This document shows positions 6,780 to 16,879 of a stretch of DNA of 40,335 nt, piece after piece; position 1 is the stretch's first letter; each line of letters opens with the position of its first letter. Under the pieces are notes generated by a model. The model ran no database searches. It was not told the origin of the DNA and worked only from the letters and a program-made list of their open reading frames with translations. This stretch comes from an uncultured Prevotella sp. GTDB lineage: Bacteria > Bacteroidota > Bacteroidia > Bacteroidales > Bacteroidaceae. The stretch spans positions 1 through 40,335 of the forward strand of contig ONAR01000040.1 in assembly GCA_900315835.1 (NCBI GenBank), read 5' to 3'. The position numbers and the translations under genes were made by a program.

Positions 6780-8390
6780 TCAGATGGTCTGACTGCCGGT
6801 CTTGACGTTGGTCACCGCCTTTTGGTTGTCGCCCCAGATGAGTGTCACCTCAAGGGGCATGTTCGTCTTGATGGTGACCTTCGGCTTCTCGCTCTTCGAC
6901 GAGCGCTTGGCCACCTTGATGTCGATGAGGCCGTCCTTGCCCAACGGATAGCGGCTGATGCCGTAGGCGTCGGTCAGGTTGACGTCGATAGTCATCTTGC
7001 CCTCGACGCCGTCGGCGCGGATGCCGAAGATGTACTCAATGAGTTCGGCGATAGGCGGCAGACCGGTCCAACCCACGAAGTCCTTGCGGGCCATGAAGCC
7101 GGGCGCCGCACTCTCGGGGGCGTAGTATTCCCAGAAGGTGCCGGTGTTTTTAAACACCTTCAGCACATTGTTGTAGTGGTTGGTCATGATGTCCCACGCC
7201 AGCTGGCGGTAGCCTTTGTCGACGAGGCCGGAGATGACCATGTAGTTGGTGCCGGGCCACACGCCGCCGAGCCAATAGCGGCCGTTGGCCTTGTATTTGG
7301 GATTGGAGTAGGACAGCGAGGGCACGCGGTGAGGGCGGTTGAACTTCGTGGTATCTGAGAGATGGCTCACGAGGCGGTCGAGGCGGTCCTTCGGCAGCAC
7401 GTCGGTGTGGAGTGCCCAATAGGCGTAGATGCCCTGCGTGGTGCTGAGGCTGTCGTTGGCGAACTGATCGTAGAGGAAGCCGTCCTTCTCGCTCCACATG
7501 TTCTTGTTGATGTAGGCCGTGAGGTTCTTGATGTCGTCCTCAAACTCTTCTATCTCCTGCCAGCGCTCGAGGTAGAAGCCCATCTTGAGCAGGATGTTGG
7601 CGACCATAATCTGCTGCAGGCAGGCGTCGAGCCAGATCATGTGGCCGTTGCTGTAGATGGTGTTGTAGCCTTCGGGCACACGCGGCATGTTGTCCATGCC
7701 CGTTCCCCATCCGCTGCTCCAATAGGTGCCGTTGCGCCAGGTGCGGTTGAGCTTGAGCCATTTGTAATAAGCGGCCAGCACGGGGAACACCTTGTTGAGG
7801 CGGTTGTCGTCGCCGAACTGCTTGTAGTAGAGCCATTCCGACCACGGCAGCAGGTTGGGGCCGGTGCTCGTGGGGTCGTAGCGGCCGAAGCAGTCGCTGC
7901 CGTCGGCGCGTATCTCACGGCAGATGAAGCCGTCGGGATGCTGCTTGGCGTAGAAGTTGTCGAGCGTCTGCTGGAAGGGAAAGAAGTTGCGGCCATAGCG
8001 GCAGAACATCGTGATGAACGAGTCATCCCACATGAAGATGTTGCCGTTGTAGGCCGGCGCGATGTAGCTCGTGATGAAGCCCGAGTCGTCGAGCGGCTGG
8101 TTGATGTTCTTGATGCCGATTTGCCAGGCCTTCCAATACATGTCGATGGCATCCTGATGCCCTTCCCAATAAGGGGCGGGCAGCACCTTACGGGCCTGCT
8201 CAAACGTTCCCGGTTTCGTCTTCACCTGCTTGGCCGTTCGGAACGAGTTCTCAGCTACAAGCGTCTGCATGACGTAGGTGTTCTTATAGGGCAGCTTATA
8301 CAGTGGCGACCCTGAGGGAATGAGGTTTTGCGCAGTGGCCGTCAGCGAGAGGACGGCAAAGAGCGGAGCGAGGAAACGTGAGTGTGTCAT
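6780..8390 (-). CDS. (alpha/alpha)6 glycoside hydrolase, GH63/MGH1-like
   Basis: A 536-residue exported protein (signal peptide through ATAQ, about residues 1-21) with an (alpha/alpha)6-barrel of the trehalase/GH63/mannosylglycerate-hydrolase type. Supporting segments: MWDDSFITMFCRYG in the substrate-binding region, SSGWGTGMDNMPR carrying the probable general acid D233, FWEYYAPES with a probable base glutamate, and VGWTGLPPIAELIEYIFG near the end. Members remove alpha-linked glucose or mannose from oligosaccharides. It is the fifth gene from the PUL 1 promoter, 18 bp after the alkaline phosphatase gene. The exact family (GH63, GH37 or unclassified) cannot be fixed by eye. Confidence 0.8.
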   Translation of the reverse strand: MTHSRFLAPLFAVLSLTATAQNLIPSGSPLYKLPYKNTYVMQTLVAENSFRTAKQVKTKPGTFEQARKVLPAPYWEGHQDAIDMYWKAWQIGIKNINQPLDDSGFITSYIAPAYNGNIFMWDDSFITMFCRYGRNFFPFQQTLDNFYAKQHPDGFICREIRADGSDCFGRYDPTSTGPNLLPWSEWLYYKQFGDDNRLNKVFPVLAAYYKWLKLNRTWRNGTYWSSGWGTGMDNMPRVPEGYNTIYSNGHMIWLDACLQQIMVANILLKMGFYLERWQEIEEFEDDIKNLTAYINKNMWSEKDGFLYDQFANDSLSTTQGIYAYWALHTDVLPKDRLDRLVSHLSDTTKFNRPHRVPSLSYSNPKYKANGRYWLGGVWPGTNYMVISGLVDKGYRQLAWDIMTNHYNNVLKVFKNTGTFWEYYAPESAAPGFMARKDFVGWTGLPPIAELIEYIFGIRADGVEGKMTIDVNLTDAYGISRYPLGKDGLIDIKVAKRSSKSEKPKVTIKTNMPLEVTLIWGDNQKAVTNVKTGSQTI

Positions 8391-8408
8391 TTGTGTAAGG
8401 TTGAGATG

Positions 8409-9539
8409 CTATAACTTTAGAAGTTTCTTTATTTTCCAGAAGATGTCGGTATTGTTCATGAAGCCGGTGAACTGCTCGGCGCCGGGGCCGAAGGCGTAGA
8501 CGGGCACCATGGTGCCGGAGTGGTCGGTGGTGGAGAAGTTGCCGGTGACGGTACCGGTGTTGACATCGCCGCCGAGCACGGTGAGGCCGCCGGTCTGGTG
8601 GTCAGCCGTCACCACGACGAGCGTCTGTCCGTCGTTGGCGGCCCACTGCATGACGCGGCCGATGGTGCGGTCGAAGTCGAGCGTCTCCTTCATCAGCATG
8701 TCGAGCTGGTTGAAGTGGCCGTAGTCGTCGAGCTGCGAGCCCTCAATCATCATGAAGAAGCCTTTCTTGTTCTGATGGAGCAGGTCGATGCCCTTGAGCG
8801 ATGCACGGGCCAGCAGGTCGCCGCGCTCGTCGGGCAGCGGCGTATCGACGTCGTAAGGCACGCAATACACCTTGCCGCTCTTCACCTGAAGCAGGTCGTC
8901 GAACGTGCGGGAGATGTGGTAGCCCTTCTGCTGAAGTTCATCAAAGAGGTTGCGGCCGTCGTCGCGGTGGAGGAAATACTTCGCACCGCCGCCGAAGACA
9001 TAGTCGACAGGACTCTTCACCATACCGGCCAACAGCTCCTGCTCGTTGTCGCGGTCGATGTTGTGGCTGAGGAAGTCCATCGGTGTGGCATCCCACAGAC
9101 GGCAGGTCACGGCGACGCCGGCGCTGAGGCCCTTGCCCTTGGCGTAGTCGACGAGCGACTTCAGCGGTTTGCCGTCGGGGTCAACGCCCACAGCGTGGTA
9201 GCGCGTCTTGTAGCCCGTGGCGAGCGAGGTGCCGCCCGAACCGGAGTCGGTGATGAGCCGGTTGGAGGCGGGCGTCTTTGAGATGCCTGTGGCCTGCGCA
9301 TTTTCCAGCCACAGGTGACCGCGGTTGACAGTCCACGCCGCCTCGATGTGCATGAGCGACATGCCGTCGCCAATCATCAGGATGACGTTCTTTACTTTCT
9401 TGCCCTTGGGGGCTGCAATCTTCTCAACCTTGTAGGGTTGAGGCAGGGTATAAGTCTGCAACTTAGCCGCCGACTGCGCCCCCGCCTGCAGAGAGGCGAG
9501 CGCAGCAATGGCGGCTATGCAGCATTGTTTCACATTCAT
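8409..9539 (-). CDS. Secreted alkaline phosphatase
   Basis: A 376-residue alkaline phosphatase-superfamily enzyme, exported by an N-terminal signal peptide (about 1-21). Metal and catalytic residues: D58 in MIGDGM; nucleophile S99 in TDSGSGGTSLATG; EGSQLDDYGH with the E-x4-D-x3-H spacing of PhoA; TADHQTGG; and the last histidine in TTDHSG. It hydrolyses phosphomonoesters in the periplasm or at the surface. It lies 39 bp after susD and 18 bp before the GH63-like gene, so it belongs to PUL 1. This suggests that the glycan or its breakdown products are phosphorylated, although simple phosphate scavenging cannot be excluded. Confidence 0.92.
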   Translation of the reverse strand: MNVKQCCIAAIAALASLQAGAQSAAKLQTYTLPQPYKVEKIAAPKGKKVKNVILMIGDGMSLMHIEAAWTVNRGHLWLENAQATGISKTPASNRLITDSGSGGTSLATGYKTRYHAVGVDPDGKPLKSLVDYAKGKGLSAGVAVTCRLWDATPMDFLSHNIDRDNEQELLAGMVKSPVDYVFGGGAKYFLHRDDGRNLFDELQQKGYHISRTFDDLLQVKSGKVYCVPYDVDTPLPDERGDLLARASLKGIDLLHQNKKGFFMMIEGSQLDDYGHFNQLDMLMKETLDFDRTIGRVMQWAANDGQTLVVVTADHQTGGLTVLGGDVNTGTVTGNFSTTDHSGTMVPVYAFGPGAEQFTGFMNNTDIFWKIKKLLKL

Positions 9540-9578
9540 GTGATACAGAATTAAACCATCAAATTATTTGGGCGCAGC

Positions 9579-11261
9579 TTACTCGGATGCGTAGCCGGGG
9601 TTCTGCTTCAGCTTGCCGTTCGACTGCACCACCGTGTTGACACGATAGGGGAAGACGCTGTTGTAGCCGTTGCGCTCAAAGCTCTTCTCCTTGCTGAAGT
9701 TGGCCAGATCCATGACGCCCTCGAAGGTCTTGCCGTTGATGACCATGGTACGGCCGTTGGTGGTGTCGAGCGCGGAGTTGGGGTCAGAGCGGTTCACATG
9801 TTTCAGACCATGCTTCGAGGCTCTGAGTTTGTTGAGTGCATCGTCGTTCCAGGCCTCGGTGCCGCTGTTGGCCCAGCGGATGAGGTCGAAGCGGCGGTCG
9901 GTCCATTCACCGGCGAGCTCGCAGCGGCGCTCATGCATCAGGTCCATCATCGTGGGGTTGGTGTAGGTCACACCTTCGTGGGCACGGTTGGCGATGAGGT
10001 TGAGCGGTGCTGCGGCCTCACTGTTCTTGCCCTGCATGATGAGGGCCTCAGCCTTGAAGAGCAGCATGTCGGCAAAGCGCGTGAGCGGCACATTGAGGTC
10101 GGTCGTAGGACGGTCGCCGTTGGAAGAGGCGTGCTGGCCGTCGGCGAAGGCATCCATGTATTTATTGAACTGGAAGCCGCACTCATTATCCGAAGTGGAA
10201 TAATATGAGCGCTCGTTGCCGAAGAACTGGAACTTGTCGCCGTACTTCAGGATAGTGGCGTCGCGACGGGTGTCCTGGTCATTGTATTCAGCAAAGAGCT
10301 CGAGGGTCGGCTTGAAGTTGCCCCAGCCGTTGTAGATACCCCAGCCTTTGTTCTCCAATACGATGCCGGGGAACTCGCTGCCTGCGAAGTTGGCGCTGCT
10401 GGAGTTGATGCTGAAGATATACTCCTTGCTCCAGTTGTTGGCAATCTTGAACACGTCGGCGTAGTTGTCGAGCAGGCCGCGGCCGCCCTCGTTCTTGATG
10501 CGGTCAACGATTGAGGGGATGTTGGCCCACTGGCTCTTGTCGTGCTGAGCCCAGTAAGCGTAGGTCTTCACCATGAAGGCGTAGGCGGCATCCTTAGAGG
10601 GGCGTCCGTAGTCGTCCTCGCTGTAGTTCTTGAACCAGTCGAGGTTGTCGGCTGCATGCTGTAGGTCTTCGACAATCATCTTGTAGTCGTCCATCACAGT
10701 AGCCTGCTGCTTAGGAATCTCGTTCATCTGCACAGCAGGATTTTCCAGTTCCTCATAGCGGCAGAAAGGCACACCGTTGTCGGCGCGGCCATAGCGGTAG
10801 GCAATCATCAGATGGGCAAAGCCACGCATGAAGTAAGCCTCACCCAATGAGCGCTTCTGTATGGCGGTGCGCTGAGCCTCAGGAATCTGCAGGGCATGGT
10901 AAACGATATTGTTGGCGATAGCCATCGTGGTGTAGAACTCACTGTAGATGCGCTCCAGACGGCTCTCGGTCGACCCGTCGTAAGTCATATTGGCCAGTGC
11001 CATCTCGCCGCCTCCGCGAGTACGCGAGTAGAAGATGTCGTCGCCGGCAGCCTGCTCCCAATAGAGGTCGCGGCCGTAGGTCTCCTCCAGTCCGAAGATA
11101 TAATAGAGACTGTTGCAGGCCTTGATGTAGTCGTTGTCGGTCTTCCAGAAGTTGCTTTCCGTCGGCGTACCCTCGTGGGTAGTGTCGAGCCAGTCGCCGG
11201 TACAAGAAGTCAGCGTGCCGGCCACAGCAAGTGTCAGGATATATTGTTTTAAGAATTTCAT
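9579..11261 (-). CDS. susD: SusD/RagB-family surface glycan-binding lipoprotein (PUL 1)
   Basis: A 560-residue SusD homologue that caps its partner SusC and captures oligosaccharides on the cell surface. Seen: lipoprotein signal with lipobox LTSC (Cys20) followed by TGDWLDTTHEG; the N-terminal ESNFWKTDNDYIKACNSLYY typical of SusD; TPR-like helices including RSLGEAYFMRGFAHL; and the C-terminal MHERRCELAGEWTDRRFDLIRW signature. Mature acylation at Cys20 places it at the outer membrane. It is 55 bp downstream of the SusC gene, the usual pairing. The glycan bound cannot be deduced from sequence; the neighbouring GH92 points to mannosides. Confidence 0.95.
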   Translation of the reverse strand: MKFLKQYILTLAVAGTLTSCTGDWLDTTHEGTPTESNFWKTDNDYIKACNSLYYIFGLEETYGRDLYWEQAAGDDIFYSRTRGGGEMALANMTYDGSTESRLERIYSEFYTTMAIANNIVYHALQIPEAQRTAIQKRSLGEAYFMRGFAHLMIAYRYGRADNGVPFCRYEELENPAVQMNEIPKQQATVMDDYKMIVEDLQHAADNLDWFKNYSEDDYGRPSKDAAYAFMVKTYAYWAQHDKSQWANIPSIVDRIKNEGGRGLLDNYADVFKIANNWSKEYIFSINSSSANFAGSEFPGIVLENKGWGIYNGWGNFKPTLELFAEYNDQDTRRDATILKYGDKFQFFGNERSYYSTSDNECGFQFNKYMDAFADGQHASSNGDRPTTDLNVPLTRFADMLLFKAEALIMQGKNSEAAAPLNLIANRAHEGVTYTNPTMMDLMHERRCELAGEWTDRRFDLIRWANSGTEAWNDDALNKLRASKHGLKHVNRSDPNSALDTTNGRTMVINGKTFEGVMDLANFSKEKSFERNGYNSVFPYRVNTVVQSNGKLKQNPGYASE

Positions 11262-11316
11262 AGTTGTTCTTGTTAAATGTTTCTGTTACACACTTTTGTT
11301 TCTTAACGCTTCATGC

Positions 11317-14300
11317 TTACAGCTTCAGCTTCACAGCAATCGAGAAGGTGCGTGCCACAGGATACTGTCCTCTGTCAAGACCGATGCCGCCGACCTCGGG
11401 GTCGATGCCCGAGTAGTGGGTGATGGTGAAGAGGTTGTCGCAGCTCAGCGTTACATCGAGTGTGCTGCCGCGGTCGTTGAAGTAGTTGATTTTGCGCAGC
11501 AGGTCGGTGAAGGAGTAACCAATCGAGAGGTTCTTCATGCGAAGATAGGTGCCGCTCTCAAGATACCAGTCGGAGCAGGTGCCGAAGTTGTTGTTGGGGT
11601 CGGTCTGCGAGATGCGGGGTACCTCGGTGTTAGGACCGTCGAGGGCTTTCAGGATGCGCTCGTCGCGGTTGAAGGCGCTGAGGGCCTCGTTGTAGGTGGT
11701 GTATTTGTAAGCGTTGAACAACTTGGCGCCGCAAGAGCCTTGCAGCATGAAGTCGAACGACCACTTCTTATAGGTGAAGCCACCGCTCAGGGCGTAGGTC
11801 ATCTTCGGCATAGCGTTGCCGCGATATTCCTTATCTTCGTCGGAAATCTGGCCGTCGCCGTTGAGGTCGACAAACTTCAGGTCACCGGCCTTGGCGTTGG
11901 GCTGGATGCGCTTGCCGTTCTTGTCAACATAGGCAGCGGCCTCCTCATCGGTCTGGAACACGCCGTCGGTGCGCACCAGATAGTAGGAATAGAGCGGCTG
12001 ACCCTCAGCATTGCGGTAAGGATAGAGCGTTGTCTTGTAGTTGTAGTCGCCGCCGGTGAGTGCCTCGACAGGCTTGGTGCCGTCAGGGTTGGCTGCGCCG
12101 ATGTTGGTCAAGCGGTTGCGCAGGGTGGCCAGGTTGCCGCCGATGTAGTAAGAGAAGTCGCTGCCAATCTTGTCGCGCCACATGGCCGACACCTCAAGAC
12201 CGCGGTTGTTGACCTCGCCGTCGTTGACGAGCATGCTGCCGATACCGATGGTGGCAGGCCAGTCGGTGTTCTTGTATTTGATGAGGTCCTTGGTGTTCTT
12301 GTTGAACCAGTCGATGGTCAGGGTCAAGCGGTTGTTGAACATCACGGCGTCGAGACCGAGGTCGAACTGCTCAGAGGTCTCCCAGGTGAGGTCGGGGTTG
12401 AAAGCTTCAGCCAGATAAATACCGTAGGCGATAGGCGTGTTGACACCTACCTGACCGCCGACGTCACCACTGCCGATATAACGGCTTGCCAGGGTGGCTG
12501 AACCGTAGCCGTAGCCGATAGAACCGAGGTTACCAATCTTACCCCAGCTGGCACGCAGCTTGAGCATGTTGAGCACATCGTTCTTGGGGAACCAAGGCTC
12601 AGAAGTAATCTTCCAGGCACCGGTCACTGAGGGGAAGTCGCCGTACTTGTTGCCCTTAGGCAGACGGCTGGCATAGTCGCGACGCATGGAGGCCGTTACG
12701 AAATAACGGTCGGCGTAGCTGTAGGATACACGGCCGACGAACGAGACGTTGCGGTCTTTGTAGTAGGTATCCTGAGAAGGCTGCGGATCGCCGGCATTGG
12801 CGAAGTAGAACATGCTCTGGGCTTCGTTCTCAAAGTCGCGTGCCCAAGCATAGACGTTGCGGTAAGAGTACTGCGACGAGGTGGTTGAAGCCATCAGACC
12901 CAAAGAGTGGCGGCCGAACAGACGGTCGTAGGTGATGGTGTTTTCCCAATCCCACTGCGGCTCACGGTAAGAGGTGTAGCTGAGTTCATTGGAGTTGCTG
13001 GGCTTACCTACCTCTAAACGACGCGTGTTGTAGTAGCGGTCGAAATAGTTGGTCTGCTTCCACGTGAAGCGGCTCGTGAAGTTGAGGCCGCGGATGGGCT
13101 CCATGATGTCGAGGAAGGTGGACGACGTGAAGGTGGAGGCGTGGTTGTTGTCGTAAGGTGCCTTGAGGATACGCAACGGGTTGATGGCATCGCCGTGGAT
13201 ACCGGCATACTCTGCATACTTTGCAGGCACCGTACCCATATAGCTGCCGTCGGACTCGTAAGGCACCACATTGCGCGGGAACATCAGGGCTGCGAGGATG
13301 GCACCCGACTCAGCACTCGAAGTGTTGACATCGCGCACCTTGCTGTCCTTCCAGCTCAGGTCCTCTCTCAGGCGGACATACGGGCAGAGCTTCCACATCG
13401 AGTTGAGGCGGGCGGTCACCTGGCGGTTGTAGGTGTTGACCAGCGTACCGTCGGCGTTGTTGAGCTCGAGCGACAGGCGGTTGGAGAACTCGTCGGTACC
13501 ACCCGATACGGCTACGTTGTGGCGGTTGAACGAGGCTGTGCGGAAGATCTCGTCAATCCAGTCGGTGTTGGTCTTACCCCACTGGCTGTCGCTGTTGATG
13601 ACGTCCCAGCCGCTGGGCAGTGTGCTGCCTGACTGCTCATAGGAGTACTTGCGCACGCGCATCTCATCTTCCCATGTGAGCGACTGCGGCAGATTCTGCG
13701 AGGTGGAGCAACCGAAGACACCGTTGTATTCCACTGAAGGCTTACCGGCTGCGGCCTGCTTGGTGGTGACGAGGATGACACCGGCCGAACCGGCGTAGGC
13801 ACCATAGATAGCGGCCGAGGCAGCATCCTTGAGCACGGTGATGTTGACCACATCGCTCATGTTGAACGGAGCGCCGGGCACACCGTCGACCACGTAGAGC
13901 GGCGACTCACCGTTGGGTGAACCCATACCACGGATGGTAATCGTTGGTTCCTGACCCGGGTGACCGCCATTGGCCACGACCGATACGCCAGGAATCTGGC
14001 CTTGCAGCATCTGAGAGATGTTGCTCACAGGGCGCTCCTGCAGTTTGCCGACATTGTCGACCGAGGCCACGGCAGCCGAGAGGTCGCCCTTCTTGGCCTT
14101 ACCATAACCGATGGCGATGACCTCATTGAGGTTGGTCGCATCTTCATTGAGCGTCACATTCACTTGGCCCGACCTGGCCGAGACGGTCTTTGTAGTATAA
14201 CCTATTGAAGAAATTTGGAGTGTAGCGCCGCTGCGCACTGAGAGGGAGAAGTGGCCATTGACGTCGGTGACGGTGGCCTGCTTGGAGCCGGCCTCACGCA

Positions 14301-14505
14301 CGGTGGCGCCGATGATGGGCTCACCATTCGCGTCGACGACGGTACCGGTCACTTTAACGGTCCCTTGCTGAACGACATTGCTGTTGCCCGCGCCGGTGGG
14401 CGGGGTTGAGAGTGCCGTTGCAGGGCTAAGGAGTGACAATGCCAGCACAAAGGCGGTGGCTGTCAGACCAGTCCTACATTCTACTGTGGAATACTTGGGT
14501 TTCAT
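11317..14505 (-). CDS. susC: SusC/RagA-family TonB-dependent transporter (PUL 1)
   Basis: A 1062-residue outer-membrane transporter importing oligosaccharides with TonB energy. Domains: signal sequence (about 1-35); carboxypeptidase-regulatory-like beta-sandwich (about 50-125, VTGTVVDANGEPIIGATV); TonB box region LNEVIAIGYG; plug domain with LQGQIPGVSVV and ESPLYVVDGVPG; then a large beta-barrel ending in VARTFSIAVKLKL with a terminal hydrophobic strand. Length is typical. The gene follows GH92 by 55 bp and precedes susD by 55 bp, all on one strand, so one transcript from the promoter at 16880-16911 is likely. Confidence 0.96.
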   Translation of the reverse strand: MKPKYSTVECRTGLTATAFVLALSLLSPATALSTPPTGAGNSNVVQQGTVKVTGTVVDANGEPIIGATVREAGSKQATVTDVNGHFSLSVRSGATLQISSIGYTTKTVSARSGQVNVTLNEDATNLNEVIAIGYGKAKKGDLSAAVASVDNVGKLQERPVSNISQMLQGQIPGVSVVANGGHPGQEPTITIRGMGSPNGESPLYVVDGVPGAPFNMSDVVNITVLKDAASAAIYGAYAGSAGVILVTTKQAAAGKPSVEYNGVFGCSTSQNLPQSLTWEDEMRVRKYSYEQSGSTLPSGWDVINSDSQWGKTNTDWIDEIFRTASFNRHNVAVSGGTDEFSNRLSLELNNADGTLVNTYNRQVTARLNSMWKLCPYVRLREDLSWKDSKVRDVNTSSAESGAILAALMFPRNVVPYESDGSYMGTVPAKYAEYAGIHGDAINPLRILKAPYDNNHASTFTSSTFLDIMEPIRGLNFTSRFTWKQTNYFDRYYNTRRLEVGKPSNSNELSYTSYREPQWDWENTITYDRLFGRHSLGLMASTTSSQYSYRNVYAWARDFENEAQSMFYFANAGDPQPSQDTYYKDRNVSFVGRVSYSYADRYFVTASMRRDYASRLPKGNKYGDFPSVTGAWKITSEPWFPKNDVLNMLKLRASWGKIGNLGSIGYGYGSATLASRYIGSGDVGGQVGVNTPIAYGIYLAEAFNPDLTWETSEQFDLGLDAVMFNNRLTLTIDWFNKNTKDLIKYKNTDWPATIGIGSMLVNDGEVNNRGLEVSAMWRDKIGSDFSYYIGGNLATLRNRLTNIGAANPDGTKPVEALTGGDYNYKTTLYPYRNAEGQPLYSYYLVRTDGVFQTDEEAAAYVDKNGKRIQPNAKAGDLKFVDLNGDGQISDEDKEYRGNAMPKMTYALSGGFTYKKWSFDFMLQGSCGAKLFNAYKYTTYNEALSAFNRDERILKALDGPNTEVPRISQTDPNNNFGTCSDWYLESGTYLRMKNLSIGYSFTDLLRKINYFNDRGSTLDVTLSCDNLFTITHYSGIDPEVGGIGLDRGQYPVARTFSIAVKLKL

Positions 14506-14560
14506 TCAATTTGATTTTAAATGATTAATAAATATGTAGTAGTAAAACGGTTGTGTGCGC

Positions 14561-16822
14561 TTATTGCTCTACCGTCGGGCGGTCCTTGGCGTCGGCACCG
14601 AACTTTCTGTTGGGCTTGCTGCCCATGACGAGCTCGAGCGTACCACCGCGCATGATGTCATCGTAGGTGATGAAGCTCTTGGTATAGGGCTTGCCGTTGA
14701 GCGTGGCCTTCTGGATGTAGATGTTGCGGCTGCTGTTGGCGGGCGCCTTGACGGTGAAGGTCTTGCCGCCGGGCAGGCTGATGGTGGCGCGGGTGAACAG
14801 GGGACTGCCCAATACGTATGTGCCCTGAGAGGGCGTCACCTGATAGAAGCCGAGGGCAGAGAGCACATGCCAGGCCGACATCTGACCGCAGTCCTCATTG
14901 CCTGCATAGCCGTCGGGGGCATCGAGGTAGAACTCATTCTGCAGACGGCGCACCCACTGTGCGGTCTTCCACTGCTGACCGGCGTAGACGTAGAGGTAAG
15001 GCACGTGGTGGCTCGGTTCATTGCCGTGGCCATACATGCCGATGAGGCCGGTGATGTCGGGTGCGGCATTGCTGCCGATGCTGCCCTTGACGGTGAACAG
15101 CGAGTCGAGGTTGGCCACAAACGGCTTGTCGCCGCCGTGCAGCTTGATGAGGCCGACGGGGTCCTGCGGCACCATGAAAGTGTACTGCCAGCCGTTGCCC
15201 TCGGTGAAGTCGCCCACGTGGCCGTGATGCTCGCAGGTGAACGGGTCGTAAGGCTCATACCATGAGCCGTCGGCCATCTTCGGGTGAATCTTGTTGATGC
15301 GCTTATCCCAGAAATACTCGTAGGCGTGGCCGCGCTTCATAAACGTGTTGTAGATGTCGGTCTTGCCCATGTGCTTGGCCATGAGGGCGAGGCCCCAGTC
15401 GTCGACAGCATACTCCTGGTTGACCGAGGTGGCCTCCCCCAGTTTGTCGGCGGGGATGTAGCCGTATTGCATGAGGAGCGACACGCCTCTCTGCTTGGGG
15501 TTGGTGGCCGTGGCGACCATGGCCTTGAGCGCACGGTCGGCGTCGAAGCCGCGGATGCCCTTCAGATAGGAGTCGGCGATGATGGGCACCGAGCTGTAGC
15601 CGGGCATGCAGTTGGTCTCGCCGGAATAGAGCGGCCAGATGGGCAGCTTGCCCTGCTGGTCGTAGATGCTCAGGAAGGAGTTGATCATGTCGGGCACCTT
15701 GTCGCGCTCGATGATGGTGTAGAGCGGATGCAGGGCGCGGTAGGTATCCCATGTGGAGAAAGTGGTGTAGTTCTTCCATTGGTTATGGGTGTAGATGCGG
15801 TTGTCCATGCCGCGGAAGTCGCCATTGACGTCGCCGTAGAGGCAGGGGAAAATCATGGTGTGGTAGAGGGCGGTGTAGAACACGGTCTTCTGCTTGGGCG
15901 TGCCGTCGATGTGGATGCACGAGAGCTCCTTATTCCATTGCTGCTGAGCGGCTTTGCGCGTTGCGGCGAAGTCCCAGCCGGGCAGTTCGGCTTCGAGGTT
16001 CATGCGGGCATTGGTGCAGCTCACTGATGAGATGGCGACCTTGACGAGCACGTCGCTGACGCCATCGTCGAAGCTCACCACGCCCTTCACCTTATTGGTC
16101 TGCAGTTCATCTTGCCCCATCGGCGTCTCATCCTGGAAGGTGTCGAGGCGCTTAATCTTCTGATTGAAGCGGGCGTAGAAGAACGTCTTGTGCATGGGCG
16201 ACCAACCTTTGACGAAGCGGTAGCCCTCAATGGTGTAGTCGTCGACCTTGCGGATGTAAGACTCATAGACGCGGCTGCCGACGTCGTTGACCAAGTCGAT
16301 GAGCAACCGGCGGCCTTCCACCTTATTATATATATAGTGGTGGAATCCGACGTGCGCCGTTGCGGTGAGCTCGGCAAAGATGCCGTTGTCGAGGCGCACG
16401 CTGTAATAGCCGGCCTCGGCCTTCTCGTTGGCATGGTGGTAATAAGCCGACACGGCGCCGTCGAGGTTGTTCTGGTCGCCGCGTTTGGCGCGCACCTCAC
16501 CGGTGAAGGGCATCAGGCCCACGTCGCCGAGGTCGGAGCAACCCGTACCGCTCAGGTGGTTGTGGGCAAAGCCAATGATGATGCTGTCGGAATAATGATA
16601 GCCTGAGCACCAGTCCCAACCCTTATAGATGTTGGTGGGACCCAGCTGGATGTTGCCGAAGGGCACGCTGGCCCCGACAAAGACATGGCCGTGACCGCCC
16701 GCGCCAATCATCGGATTGACGTAAGTGACAAGGTTGTCGGCCGCAATGAGACCAAGGGGAATGGCTGTTAACGCAACAGCCAAAGCACGCTTAAAACAGC
16801 GGTGCAGTAGTTTTGTTGTCAT
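14561..16822 (-). CDS. GH92 exo-alpha-mannosidase
   Basis: A 753-residue GH92 enzyme, a calcium-dependent inverting exo-alpha-mannosidase family acting on N-glycans and yeast mannan. Seen: signal peptide (about 1-28), YVNPMIGAGGHGHVFVGASV and PFGNIQLGP at the start of the N-terminal beta-sandwich, WDTYRALHPL and YSGETNCMPGYSS in the helical barrel, the probable acid E541 in FTEGNGWQY, and the metal/base segment GNEDCGQMSAW (around D644). The open frame extends 20 codons upstream, but the promoter lies just outside and the signal peptide begins at MTTKLL, so the start is 16822. It is the first gene of PUL 1 and sets the best substrate clue. The linkage preference is not readable. Confidence 0.95.
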   Translation of the reverse strand: MTTKLLHRCFKRALAVALTAIPLGLIAADNLVTYVNPMIGAGGHGHVFVGASVPFGNIQLGPTNIYKGWDWCSGYHYSDSIIIGFAHNHLSGTGCSDLGDVGLMPFTGEVRAKRGDQNNLDGAVSAYYHHANEKAEAGYYSVRLDNGIFAELTATAHVGFHHYIYNKVEGRRLLIDLVNDVGSRVYESYIRKVDDYTIEGYRFVKGWSPMHKTFFYARFNQKIKRLDTFQDETPMGQDELQTNKVKGVVSFDDGVSDVLVKVAISSVSCTNARMNLEAELPGWDFAATRKAAQQQWNKELSCIHIDGTPKQKTVFYTALYHTMIFPCLYGDVNGDFRGMDNRIYTHNQWKNYTTFSTWDTYRALHPLYTIIERDKVPDMINSFLSIYDQQGKLPIWPLYSGETNCMPGYSSVPIIADSYLKGIRGFDADRALKAMVATATNPKQRGVSLLMQYGYIPADKLGEATSVNQEYAVDDWGLALMAKHMGKTDIYNTFMKRGHAYEYFWDKRINKIHPKMADGSWYEPYDPFTCEHHGHVGDFTEGNGWQYTFMVPQDPVGLIKLHGGDKPFVANLDSLFTVKGSIGSNAAPDITGLIGMYGHGNEPSHHVPYLYVYAGQQWKTAQWVRRLQNEFYLDAPDGYAGNEDCGQMSAWHVLSALGFYQVTPSQGTYVLGSPLFTRATISLPGGKTFTVKAPANSSRNIYIQKATLNGKPYTKSFITYDDIMRGGTLELVMGSKPNRKFGADAKDRPTVEQ

Positions 16823-16879
16823 ATTATAGTAGTTAGGTATGGGGCTACGCAAATGTGGCCCCTCAATGCTTATTTGCCG

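Noticed and set aside
11134-12501. Plus-strand open frame (455 codons) over susC/susD of PUL 1
   Set aside because: Antisense to a clear SusC gene; no domain signature.
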